64,000 nucleotides of DNA from Simmondsia chinensis (lineage: Eukaryota > Streptophyta > Magnoliopsida > Caryophyllales > Simmondsiaceae): contig JAGTTD010000025.1 in NCBI GenBank assembly GCA_018398585.1, forward strand, positions 14,079,578-14,143,577, given 5' to 3'. Below are positions 23,383 through 33,627 of the stretch, piece by piece; positions within the stretch are counted from its first letter, which is position 1, and each line of letters opens with the position of its first letter. Both the position numbers and the translations under genes were made by a program. The notes below the pieces were generated by a model that did no database searches, had not been told where the DNA came from, and saw only the letters and a program-made list of their open reading frames with translations.

Positions 23383-23841
23383 AGGTTGAACCCGAACATG
23401 AAAGAGGTCTTGGGTTGGGAGAAAAATTACGATTTTATGGTTCAAGAGGAAACTGTACTAGGCCATAGGTTGTCTAAGGAGGGTATTAAGGTTGATAGAA
23501 CTACGATAGATTTGAATGTGAACTCGCCCCCTCCCTCAAATGTGAAACGAGTTAGAGCATTTCTAGATCATGTGAGTTTCTATAAGGGATTCCTTAAGGA
23601 TCGTGGGAAGTTAGATAAACCATTGACTAGTGTGCTATGTAAGGACATATCAGTTGAGGTCGATGAGTCTTGGTTGGAAGCTGTTCATAAACTTCGATCT
23701 ACACTTTTTACTGCTCCGGTTAGGCATCCCCCCGACTACTCTCTCCCTCCTGAAATCACGTGTGACACCTCTGATTGTGCTGTAGATGTTGTTTTAGGTG
23801 AGCTCGGTGAAGTTGCTTCTTTGTTTGGTGCCATTACTTGA
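23383..23841 (+). pseudogene. Ath1 RT remnant: start and thumb only
   Basis: RLNPNMKEV (the usual start of Athila RT) is joined within about 15 codons to YDFMVQEETVLGHRLS, which belongs after the catalytic palm. The whole fingers/palm with the YVDD-type loop is therefore deleted. The piece continues with VRAFLDHVSFYKGFLKD and LFTAPVRHPPDYSLPPEITCD (thumb/connection and start of RNase H) and then breaks off. Confidence 0.9.
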
Positions 23842-25135
23842 TCTTCGCTAGACTCATTGCACCCGGCTGAAGGCGTAAAACTTAGCGCTCGTAGGAGGCA
23901 ACCTAGGTTTGTTATTTCATGTTTTTAATTTCGTTTTTGAACTAATTAGTTGCTTCGAGGTTTGTTTTCTCTCTTTTCAGGTTCTTGCGTCAGGCTGAAG
24001 GAGTCATATATACATGTTTGCACCGTCTCGTCAGGTTGTATTGCTCCATCTCACCTATCCCTTGTGCTTTAATGATTAAGGTTGTTGCATTGAGGACAAT
24101 GAATGATTTAGGTGTGGGGGTGAGGCTCATTTGCATGTGCTTATTTTTGGTCAAATTTTTAAAATTTTGAACATCTTTTTGTGCATTTTGAGCGTGCATT
24201 ACAACCGTATAGCCAAGTTTTCCGTGATCGACGCGTATGTTATGATTACAGTGGGATTAGCTATTTATTTCGTTCTCTTAATTCTATGAAATTAAATGAT
24301 TCTACTTCATACTTGTTAATGAGTGTTGTTGATTATTGTTGATATTAATGGGTTCTACTCATGCCGCTCACATATTCACTGAGCACAGGACTTTCATATT
24401 GCGGAAAATCTGAAGAATTTGAGTAAACAACTTTATATATCTTGAGTTTTGTAAGCCTGCCCTATTGGCTTACCCTAATCCTTGCCCTTGATGTTATGTA
24501 AAGTACTAATTGGTCAATGTCAATTGTAATGATGAAGTACATGTTATTAAAAAAAAAAAAAGTCCAAAAATGGATAGAAAAGAAAGAGGAAACAACAAGA
24601 AAAAAATGAAATGAAAAAAAAAGAGAAAAAAAGGGGTTTCCTCCAAAAGAAAAAGAAAAAAAGTGAAAAATTGATGTACGTTCGTGATAAAGTTTCTTTT
24701 GTACTATACCAAGGTTAAAATATTGTAAAGTGGTCGCTCATATGCCACTTAAAATTTCTCTATATATAGGCATGTGTTTAAGTGATTCAATGGTGTGGGC
24801 ACACAAAACCTTTATATATTTGATTGGGAGCGAGAATTTGAGGAGATTCTGTGGCATGAAATCCTATTCACTTACACTTGTGCGTTGCATGAGTAATTCC
24901 TATTAGTTGATACAAGGTTAATGAAATTCTATGACGAGTTTTGAAGTTTAATCATCTAAATTCATGAAATTGGAGAATGTTCTAAATGGTTTAATCTTGT
25001 CTTGAATTGTAATATAGGTGTTAATCTCAAAAAACTTGGTAAAGGTTGGGATGGTTGGGGTAGTTGGTCACTTTAGTCTATATTTTAAATTATATACTTT
25101 GCTCGAGGACTAGCAAAGGTTAGGTGTGGGGCTGT
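23842..25135 (+). other. Ath1 3' untranslated region and polypurine tract
   Basis: After a second deletion the sequence resumes at the conserved Athila post-integrase motif near 23870-23915 (SARRRQPRF in translation). The rest is noncoding. It includes a purine-only-like A/G-rich stretch at 24550-24670 and ends with GGTTAGGTGTGGGGCTGT directly before the 3' LTR, which is the polypurine tract. No env-like frame survives. Confidence 0.75.
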
Positions 25136-26610
25136 TGATGCGTCTCATATTTACGCATCTTTTAATTGTTATTTTAATTATTTTGCACCTATTTAATTAA
25201 AATTCTACACTTATTTTGGCAATTTTTATGTTTAACAGGTTTGGAATTAAAGTTCCGAAAGTTGCCAAATGTTGGTGAAAATAAGATAGATTCGATGCTG
25301 AAATAATTAAATTAAGACAATCGAGATTCGGGACTAGAACGTAAAAGCTCGACCGCACCACTACAGTACCCGAGCTGGCCCTGTTCACACCGCCAGCCCA
25401 ATAACGACAGCCCAGCACCCCGTCACCACCATCATCGACCCAACTCGACCCTGCCCGACTACCAGCGCTAGACCTCCGGCCCAACAACAGCAACGCAAGC
25501 CCAAATACCAGCGCACGACACCACCAATCGAACCCACACCGTCATCTTCCACCCCCAGCTCGGACCCATCACCGACTCCGGCCCAACACAAGCCCGACCC
25601 GCACCAGCACGGCCCAACGGCACCGACTTAGGGTTAGTTTCGATTTAAAAGGAAGAGGTGGGTCTGGATCGTGAGGGTTGGCCGCTGCTCATCCTCTTGC
25701 CCTCTTCTTTCTCTCACCTCACCGTTTTCTCTCTCCCTTCTCCTGTTCTTCCTTTTCCTTTTTTCTTTCTTTTCTTATTTTAATTTTTCGTTAAATTGGA
25801 ACGAGAGCGAAATTAGCGTGGATATCAACATGAGTTTGTTCAACTTCTTCTTCACCGGATCATCCTTGATGGAGAGCTAACTTGCTCTCTGCGGTTAGAT
25901 GAAATCTTAGCCTTTACTTTTGTTTACTTTTAATTCGGGTTAATTTGATTGTTTACATGAATTGCTTGATTGAGATAAATACTTAAAGTATTATGTTTTT
26001 AATGTCTATTCAATTGATATGATTATTGAGTTTGTAACCTTTAATTATTGATATTGATATTATAAATTAATTCTCTGTGCTTGTAGCCTTTGGATTAATT
26101 AATCAAGCAATAGTATTAACCGAATTGTTAATTAAAGCCTATCTTCCCTATGCTTTAGTTAGATAGGGTCAATACGTGATAATTAACAATACGTTAGGTA
26201 GAGCCTATTTTCCTTATGCTTTATTTAGATAGGGTCAATACGCAATACTAACAACATTACCTTAGTAGGTTGAAGCTTGTAGCCTAAACCACTACCCGTG
26301 TAATAATTAATAATCCCAATTTAAAAGTTAACGCAAAAGTAATTGGCGAATGATGGATTCGAAACCCTAGGTTCCAATTTAATACACTTTTTCTTTATTA
26401 GAAGTAGATTACTTTAGTTTAATTGTTATTACCTTAGGTTAATTAATACAAAAACCTCTCAATTTTATTCAAATCAATTTAAGTCATAGAGTAAATTCAC
26501 GTACTCTTAGTCCCTGTGGTTCGACACCTTCTCACCGTACCCTTCAATTTAGGTGTGTTTAATAGATATGATTTTATATTAAATTTTGATAGACGTAGAA
26601 AAACACATCA
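25136..26610 (+). repeat. Ath1 3' LTR
   Basis: 1475 bp, TGATGCGTCTCATATTTAC to AAAACACATCA, matching 19041-20512 almost base for base. Confidence 0.95.
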
Positions 26611-26615
26611 CAACG

Positions 26616-27133
26616 CTAATACCATGAGGCCTCCATAACGTAAGAGGGAGACCAGAGATACAAATCCAAACTGGGGTAGTAAGACAGTCCTTCTTAAGTG
26701 TAAGCCCCTCCCTCCAAAGTTGGAGTGATATACATACGCCCTTAAAGAACCAAGGACCATCCAGGAGTACACGTTCAGCCTGCTCTTTCATGCAAAACTG
26801 AAACATGTAAACCTCCCCATCAGAAAGGACACACTCAAGCCCCCTATTACCTCATAAGAGGCTAGCAATCTCCTGGGCACGGAAGTAAGCAAGACCTGTC
26901 CCAATCAAACGTCCCACAAGACAACGCTCCCACCTCTCATTGCCAGAAGCGAAAGACTCACGCGTTATGATCCCCACAGTCTTGCCATCGACACGGACCG
27001 GAGGGACATACCAAAGCAAGTTGTTTGATAAGGAACGAACACGGTCCGCCCATGTTGGTGTACCCGCACCACCCTTGGCCGAACCTGAGCCCGAACCCAC
27101 CTCATGAGCCCCGGGTTTATGCACCTCAGACAT
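26616..27133 (-). pseudogene. LIN1 ORF1, N-terminal part
   Basis: The start chosen is the Met at 27133 (MSEVHKPGAHEVGSG), which aligns with the LIN2 start MAEVRDPT. An upstream Met at 27193 is in frame but has no LIN2 counterpart. The frame contains TWADRVRSL, RWERCLVGRLIG and EIASLL, then a TGA at 26852-26854. It then continues in the same frame with a DUF4283-like section (DGPWFFKGVCISLQLWREG, then LPLTLWRPHGISV). It stops where Ath1 inserted at 26615. Confidence 0.87.
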
Positions 27134-27618
27134 GGTGCAAGAAGAACTAATAAAGCAGGAAAGTAACAAAAACCGTAGAAAATTAGGGTTCACAAAGACA
27201 CCACCAAGCAGGCGCCGCCACCACCCTCACACCGGCCAAGACCGGTCAGAATCCAGTCACCAACACCCAGCAGTGACAACCAGCTAAGGACCAGAGAGAA
27301 CTTACGTGTGAATGCTCCAAAACGAAGAGAGAGATCGCAAGGAGAGAGAGATCACGAGGAGAGAGAAAGCCCGGCCACAACCGCCACAGAACCACCAGGG
27401 ACTATCGGACCACAACCAAAAGGACGAGGAGAGAGAGGCGAACCACTAGGAATGAGGTGCCGACGATGGGCTTACCAGAGAAGCCCCCACGTCCTACGCA
27501 ATCCCAACAACCCCAAAAAACCCTAGCACCCTCTCTCTCGATTTTCACCCTCAAGCAGCCGCCGGAATCACCAGCGGGTACCACCACTAGGAAGTGGAGG
27601 CACAGGCGAATGCACTGC
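27134..27618 (-). promoter_or_regulatory. LIN1 5' UTR
   Basis: GC-rich compared with its surroundings and rich in GAGAGAG repeats (27320-27370 and 27525-27540). LINE promoters are internal and lie in this part of the element. No specific site can be named. It ends at the TCATAACAA target duplication. Confidence 0.55.
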
Positions 27619-27627
27619 TCATAACAA

Positions 27628-29471
27628 TGTGTAAGCTTAAACAAGGATAATAACGAATCTGTAAATAAATAGAAAAAGCAAAAACTAAAAGAAGAAGGAA
27701 AGAAGAACATACCTGAAATTTCTCCAATAATGTAGAATACCAACAAAATTGAGACCCCGCGGTCTTCTACGCAATGACCTCGAACTGCCTGGAGGGTGAG
27801 CTCCGAAAAATATTAAACTGAGGAAAGAAAATTTTCAACGAAAATTTTTCTTTCCAATTAGGTCTCCGAAACAATTTTCAGAAACCCAAAAATTTAATTT
27901 TAATTAAATAAAAAACCTCTGGAATAGATACCCCTATTTATAGTAGTATACTGTAGCGATAAATAGGCTAATTTTCTATGTGGAATTTGCCCAGCTAAAA
28001 TCAAAATGTTGCGAATCATGTATAATATAAAGCAAAATGACACGTTTTGTAGCCTGTACAAACAACGAGTTTATTTTAAATTAAATCTACGTGACGGGAA
28101 ACCCCATTGGTCCGGACGCGTTGCCATGGATCGTGAGCTGGGGTAAGAGTGGCACGCTCGTATTGGTCCAATACGCAAATGCGGATAGCCCAAGGAATGA
28201 CCTAGCGCGTGACACTCCGAAGCACACGGATCGTGCGTCCTGTGCTATTTTTCTCCTTTTTTTTGCTTTGTTTCCCACATGTAAAAATTCATCTTATGAA
28301 TTTTAATTTTCAAAAATTATTTTATTTTATTTTATAATTTTCAACTTTTATTCATTTTAATGAATAATGTTTGGCCAAATTTATTTATCCATCTCATGGA
28401 TAAATAATTCATCTCATTAATTCTTTAATATTTTTCGATGGCAATAAATATAGAGGCTTGCGTAGGGATCTCAGGAACAATTTAAATCTAGCTCCAAATG
28501 TGTTAAATTAATCGTCTCATAAAATAATTTAATTACCATTTAATGAGGTTTAATTCCACTAAATAAATCTCACTGCACTCCAGACTTAAATTATTTATTC
28601 GATATCTACCTAATAGACGGTATTGATGACAACAACCCCTCCACTAGATGTTCATGACAAAGGATAAATATAACTACTAGCATTATCCTTCTCACAACTT
28701 TTTCATTAGTTACCGACTTGCCCTTCACTGAATAATTCATTTGTACTTGAACATATTCATAGTATAAATTCCAAATGTCAAACACTTAGAATACTTTGGC
28801 CAAGGTTTCTATACTATTCAAATATTTGCAAATCAACTAAGGGGACATCTGTATCTCATAAGAGACTGTAGATTCCCAACTGATCCCTGTCACATTTCAC
28901 GCCGCTACCCAGTGTACGTGGGATTTTAGTCATTCGTTTAGAACTTACTTATAGTATACTAAAATAACTAATGCTCCATGCACAAGTCCAGAATACCCTC
29001 AGGATTTAGAGTCGTCATTCAAATAATACAATATGAATCACTCATCTCTGATAGTAGTCTAGAAATAATCTACATGGTCCAACTCAGTGTGTCAATTTCA
29101 TTAAACACACTAATCTAACACTTTTTGTCTCCATCCACATGACCAAGACAAGTCATTTAAAGTGTCACGTTATGGTCTTATCATACAAGTGGTCTAAACT
29201 TGTCTTCGATTGCGAGTCTTTCTAGCAACAATCCATACCATTTTTTCTAAATCTATCTGTGGGTTAGTCTCATAAACTACTTAGAACAAACATGTTAATT
29301 GTAGTCTGAGAACTACACCCATCTCATGGATGCCTCCCAAAAGAAAATCATATGACGTATAAATGCTTACTTACACAAATTTAACTAGGAAACGACTGGG
29401 ACTTCAAATTTATTTATTAATTAAATAATATATCCAGAATAAATCTGGATTTCAGGACACTGTTTCTAACA
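27628..29471 (-). repeat. Cop2 3' LTR, inner fragment
   Basis: Continues the LTR after the LIN1 insertion and ends ...CTGTTTCTAACA. A minus-strand TATA box (TATAAATAGGGG) sits near 27940. CTC-loop hairpins are present, including a 12-bp perfect stem at 28381-28392/28396-28407. Short frames read here (28087-28278 and 28091-28306) are LTR sequence. Confidence 0.9.
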
Positions 29472-29490
29472 ATCTCTCACTTGTCCTAAA
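29472..29490 (-). other. Cop2 polypurine tract
   Basis: The minus strand reads GGACAAGTGAGAGATT next to the 3' LTR. It is the same tract as in Cop3 (GGACAAGTGGGAGAT). Confidence 0.8.
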
Positions 29491-29529
29491 TCCAATATAT
29501 GACAAAGTCCATACTCAACCTTTTTAAGT

Positions 29530-30480
29530 TTGAACCAAAGGTCTACTGAGCCTAACCCTTATCGAGCTTAATTACTCTATTGTGAAGTCAGCAATACAAT
29601 ACTGCTTGACATTCCTCCCACTAATGGCTCCCACTCCAAGGGTAAAGACATGCTTAGACATCTAACGTCTATCATATATATTTGACTGGAAGTCTTAAAA
29701 TAATATATCCAACTGGAACTAGCTCGTCCCTTTGAAAGATCAACATATAATCTCTAGTCCTTCTTAAGTACTAGAGAAAACGCTTCATTGTCACCTAGTG
29801 CATCGGACCCAAGTTAGACTGACACCTGCTTACTATACCACAACATAGTAGACATCAAGTCTCTTTTGGAACATGGCATACCTGAGGCCTCCCACTACCA
29901 AAGCATATGGAATATTCCTCAATTGCTCCTCCTTTTGAGGTGTCTTAGAGCACTGCTCTTAAGAGAAAAAAGGGACTCCATGCCTAAAAGGTAAAAAACC
30001 TTTCTTAGAGTCCTCCATGTAATAAATTGACAACATTTTGTAAATATAAGTGGTTAGAGAAAGCCCCAACATCCTACTCTTACGACCTCGCAAAAGCTTA
30101 ATCTTAAGAGTAGAGTTGGCTTCTCCTATGTCTTTCATATTGAGCTATCGTGACAACCAAGTCTTTACAGCTAATGACACCCCCACATCATTCCTAATGA
30201 GTAGTATATTGTTGACGTATAATACCAAGAAAGTCACTACTTTCTCTTAATGTCATTTGTACACGCATGGTTCGTTTAACCAATTGCTCAAAACTATGAC
30301 ACTTAATTGCTCCATTGTGGCTAAAAACATCGGATTCAATACCACGGTCAACCACTAAGGCTCTCCCATGAATCTGTCAGGTGTCCAGACAATCCTCCCA
30401 CCACACTTAAGCTCTAGTGTACATGGAACATTCTCGTTCCTATTAGTAGGTGCATCTAATGCATCCGCCATATCTTGAGT
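29530..30480 (-). pseudogene. Cop2 RT and RNase H remnant
   Basis: Parallel to Cop3 59583-60260 at nucleotide level. The RT loop on the minus strand (30202-30222) reads YVNNILLI, so both catalytic aspartates are Asn. Upstream of it (minus-strand sense) about 0.4-0.5 kb of the RT fingers present in Cop3 (60290-60750) is missing, and the sequence jumps to the pre-RT linker. The RNase H end lies near 29560-29800. Confidence 0.75.
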
Positions 30481-30800
30481 TATGTCTAGCTATTAAGAAT
30501 TAGTGTTATTTTCTTTAATGCTATTTTGTTTTTGTTTTTGTAGCTTACCTGAAAAATCCTTCTCTAAGTGTTTTGCATTGTATTTAAAAAAAAACTTTTA
30601 AATCAAAAAACTGTAGAAAGAACTATCCTTGTTCCTTTTATCTGCAACATCATTTGCTGCAGTGCACCCAGAGTAAAAAGCCGAGATCTTATCTCATTTG
30701 CAGTTAGGAAATACAGAAACTCACCCCAAAAGTATAGACCACCTCAATTTGATCGAAGTGACTTAACTTGTTTACCTAATGGCTTTTAAAATTCAACTTT

Positions 30801-31140
30801 TCACTCTTCGAATTTCTTCAAAAAAACGTCCGACTTATGTCTCATCAGGTAAACATATCCATGCCTTGAGTAATCATCACTAAATGTGATTAAATAATCA
30901 TACCCAGTTCTTGCCTGAACATGTATTAGTCCATATACATCTATGTGAACTAGCTTAAGCAAGCCACCAACCCTATTGCCTTTACTCTTAAAGACAGACT
31001 TGGTCATCTTTCTTTCTATGCAGGATTTGCAGACTGGCAATGACCTCAAATCCAAAGCCTCTATCAGTCCATCTTTTACCAGTCTTTGGATCCTTTTCGA
31101 ATTGGTGGGACCTAAACATTGGTGCGAGGTGTAGGCATTA
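30801..31140 (-). pseudogene. Cop2 integrase N-terminal and core fragment
   Basis: The minus-strand frame 30801-31055 reads LPVCKSCIERKMTK (zinc-binding side), then LVHIDVYGLIHVQA and YLITFSDDYSRHGYVYLM. These are the Copia integrase core with the first two catalytic aspartates (in HID and SDD). The region carrying the third catalytic residue is not intact. Confidence 0.85.
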
Positions 31141-31419
31141 TCACTTTCAGGGTGTTTTGTTTTAGAAGATTGAACAAGTGAACTTATGTTAGATTCATTT
31201 AAACAATTACCAGAGCTTTGATAAGGAAATAACCTGAATAAATAATTTATTCATGTACATGTGCAAATAAATAACTTATTTTTCATATTAAAAATTATCC
31301 ATTAACCGAAATACAAAAATCAAATTCCTATATAGCGAAGGTTTAAATAATCAATCCTTTAAAACAAAACTCTATCACTAAAAAGTCTAAGCTAACATCT
31401 CCTACACTTAAGACCACTA

Positions 31420-31860
31420 TTATTATACTGTCCCCGACCATCAGGTACAACACCCATCGTGTAGCCTTTAGCTTAGCCTGACCTCCTGTAACATATTACA
31501 GACTTGGTCAGTTGAACCTGACTCCACCCACCAAGAAACTAGTGGACGCTCAACTACGCATGACTTAACTAAGTGAGATATCAACATATCTCCACCAGAT
31601 GGCTTAGCAGTCCTTTTAGGAAGAGTAGCTATGTACTTAGTGTAGTTTCTTCTCCAGTAGCCTAGTTTTCTTGCAAAAAAGAAAATCACTTTTCTTTTGT
31701 TGACTTCCTTATGGACTTAGTTGCTACAATAGCAACCTTATCGTTTCCTTTCTTTCTAGTTGGTCCATTGTGAGTAATAATTATGTCCAACTTATTTTTC
31801 AAGGCAAAGTAGTTTGGTTCAGTGAGTACATTATGTATTCGAAATCAAATGAAGTTCGCC
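31420..31860 (-). pseudogene. Cop2 gag end and protease
   Basis: A Gag start-like LTEPNYFALKNKLD (about 31830) is followed within about ten residues by a KVAIVATKSIRK linker and a broken zinc knuckle (near 31665-31690). A WWVESGSTDQVCNML protease motif follows (31490-31540), where the usual D-S-G is E-S-G. The ~200-residue Gag body expected between the first two pieces is absent. The same short joint is found in Cop3. Confidence 0.8.
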
Positions 31861-31930
31861 AACCGTATCCATATCAAAGGTACTGTAAATGCAAACATAT
31901 GTTTAATTGGCTAACAAGATTATAATGCAG

Positions 31931-31949
31931 TGATATATATATATATATT
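31931..31949. repeat. (TA)n microsatellite
   Basis: About nine TA dinucleotides within the Cop2 leader. Confidence 0.9.
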
Positions 31950-31959
31950 GTTAATTTAG

Positions 31960-33612
31960 CATACATAATAAGTCAGATATCCACAAACTATACTATCATG
32001 CATACAATGATGACCCAAACACACCACTCCTTACTCCCGGGCAGCGAGGTCGAACGAAGCTAGTTTAGGTGAGAACTATTCTCAATTAACCTGTTTTCTT
32101 GTAACTCTTACTAAAACATGATTAACTCACCACTTTACCTTAGTCTCTAGCATGACACAACAGAGCTCCTCGGGGAGGCCAATGCATCACGCTAGTCAAG
32201 TGTAAACCATTACTGAAACCTCCATACAAATACATGAAATACTCCACGACAGCGTGGTCGCATCGCTTCTTTGCACTTTGATTTATCAAAACAGAATTCT
32301 AACCCTATAATCTACAAATCGACATCCTCTGTAGGGAGGTCTATCGATCTACTATACTGCTAGACTGGTAATGGAGACCATGAGGTTACATCAATTAAAA
32401 CCTCACTCTCACTTAATTTTTATAACCATTGATTTTTTAATAAACTTGCATTTACAACCTGGATTATCTCATAATCCCCTTTAGAATTTCATTCTAAAAT
32501 TGACCAAAATTAATTAATTAATTTCTTCAAAAATATTATCATTTTATAATATAGATTATCTCATAATCTTACATTAGTATCTCATTGTAAAACCAATAAA
32601 TAAAATTAATTAATTAATTTAATTAAAACAATACCAACATCAAATTTAGATTATCACATAATTTACTTTTAAAAATCGAATTTAGACTATCCCATAGTCT
32701 GTTTTTAGAATCACATTCTAAAACTAAACAAGCTTAGACTATCCAATATACTAATTTAGAATCTTTTTCAAAGATTTAATTAATAAAATTTAACTTTTAT
32801 TTTAAAAATAATGTTAACTTAGACTATCATATAGTTTGTTTCAGAATCTTATACTAAAGTAATTAAAAATAACTTTTATTTAAAATAATACTGATTCAAG
32901 ACATAGATTATCTTATAATCTAATTTGGAATCTAAATCTAAAAGGAAATTAATTAATAAAATAATTAATTAATAATTATTATATAAATTAGTAAATAAAA
33001 TTAAAAAAAATTTAATTGCTAAGACTAACATCAGTAGCTGACGCGTCAGTTTTTTTTTAAATTGAAATATTTAATTTTAAATTAAATTGAATCTAATCTC
33101 ATTAGATCAATTTTATCTGATTTCATAAAATTAATTGAATATAATCTCATTAGATCAACTTTATCCAATTTTGTAAAAATTAATTGAATCTAATCTCATT
33201 AGGTTTATCTGATTTTGTAAAATTAATTGAATCTAATCTTATTAGATCAATTTTGTCCGATTTCATAAATCATGATTGAGAACATACAATCTCATTATAA
33301 AAACAACGTAATCGCAAATTTATGGGTTATTCCGAATTAACGATTAATTTGTTAACAATTTAAACAATTTAATTCGTCACCATAAACAAGCTAGTTAACT
33401 ATTCAATCTTTTAACCGATTTAAATAATTTAAAGCGTTACTTTAAAACAATCTAGTCAACAATTAATTACATTAACCATTTAAACAATTTAAATCACTAA
33501 TTCATATAAGTTTTTCCTTCTTTAATAAAATCTCTATATTATTAAATCGTAAATCTATTTATTTTGATCTTATTATACCTATTTAAGTATGTTATGAATG
33601 TAATAAGAGACT
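31960..33612 (-). other. Cop2 5' leader with tandem hairpins
   Basis: This noncoding, AT-rich leader lies between PBS and gag. Its middle (32460-32960) repeats a two-hairpin unit: AGATTATCTCATAATCT (7-bp stem, CTC loop) and TTTAGAAT-loop-ATTCTAAA (8-9 bp stem). Variants with paired changes occur, for example AGACTAT...ATAGTCT at 32684-32700. A second array at 33080-33260 repeats ATCTAATCTCATTAGAT four times with ~45-50-bp spacing. The Cop3 leader has the same design. Confidence 0.85.
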
Positions 33613-33614
33613 GA

Positions 33615-33625
33615 CTCTGATACCA
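33615..33625 (-). other. Cop2 primer-binding site (tRNA-iMet)
   Basis: CTCTGATACCA on the plus strand complements 11 of the 12 bases of the tRNA-iMet PBS. It lies two bases inside the 5' LTR. Confidence 0.88.
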
Positions 33626-33627
33626 AT

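Larger units (their letters stand above)
19041..26610 (+). mobile_element. Ath1: Athila-like Gypsy element with internal deletions
   Basis: Two ~1.47-kb LTRs (19041-20512 and 25136-26610) and perfect CAACG duplications (19036-19040, 26611-26615) define it. The PBS pairs with tRNA-Asp. The internal region has gag and an Athila-style protease, but the RT palm and fingers, most of RNase H and all of integrase are missing. It inserted into LIN1 ORF1. The two LTRs look nearly identical by eye, so this is the youngest layer of the nest. Confidence 0.95.
14079..27618 (-). mobile_element. LIN1: near full-length L1-type LINE, minus strand, containing Ath1
   Basis: A 9-bp target duplication TCATAACAA flanks it (14070-14078 and 27619-27627). 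The poly(A) tail appears as a T-run at 14080-14090. After removing Ath1 the LINE is about 6 kb, full size for a plant L1. It encodes ORF1 (RNA-binding Gag-like) and ORF2 (APE endonuclease, RT, zf-RVT). Both are dead: an in-frame stop in ORF1, and a deletion plus several stops in ORF2. LIN2 (51109-56403) is the same family in the opposite orientation. Confidence 0.93.

Noticed and set aside
28087..28306. Overlapping frames on both strands
   Set aside because: They occur in the Cop2 LTR, and counterparts in the second LTR (34424-34658) are not conserved as protein.
32440..33260. CRISPR-like array
   Set aside because: The regularly spaced palindromes first suggested repeat-spacer structure. However, repeats are only ~17 bp and diverged, spacers are similar to each other, and the context is a plant Copia leader.
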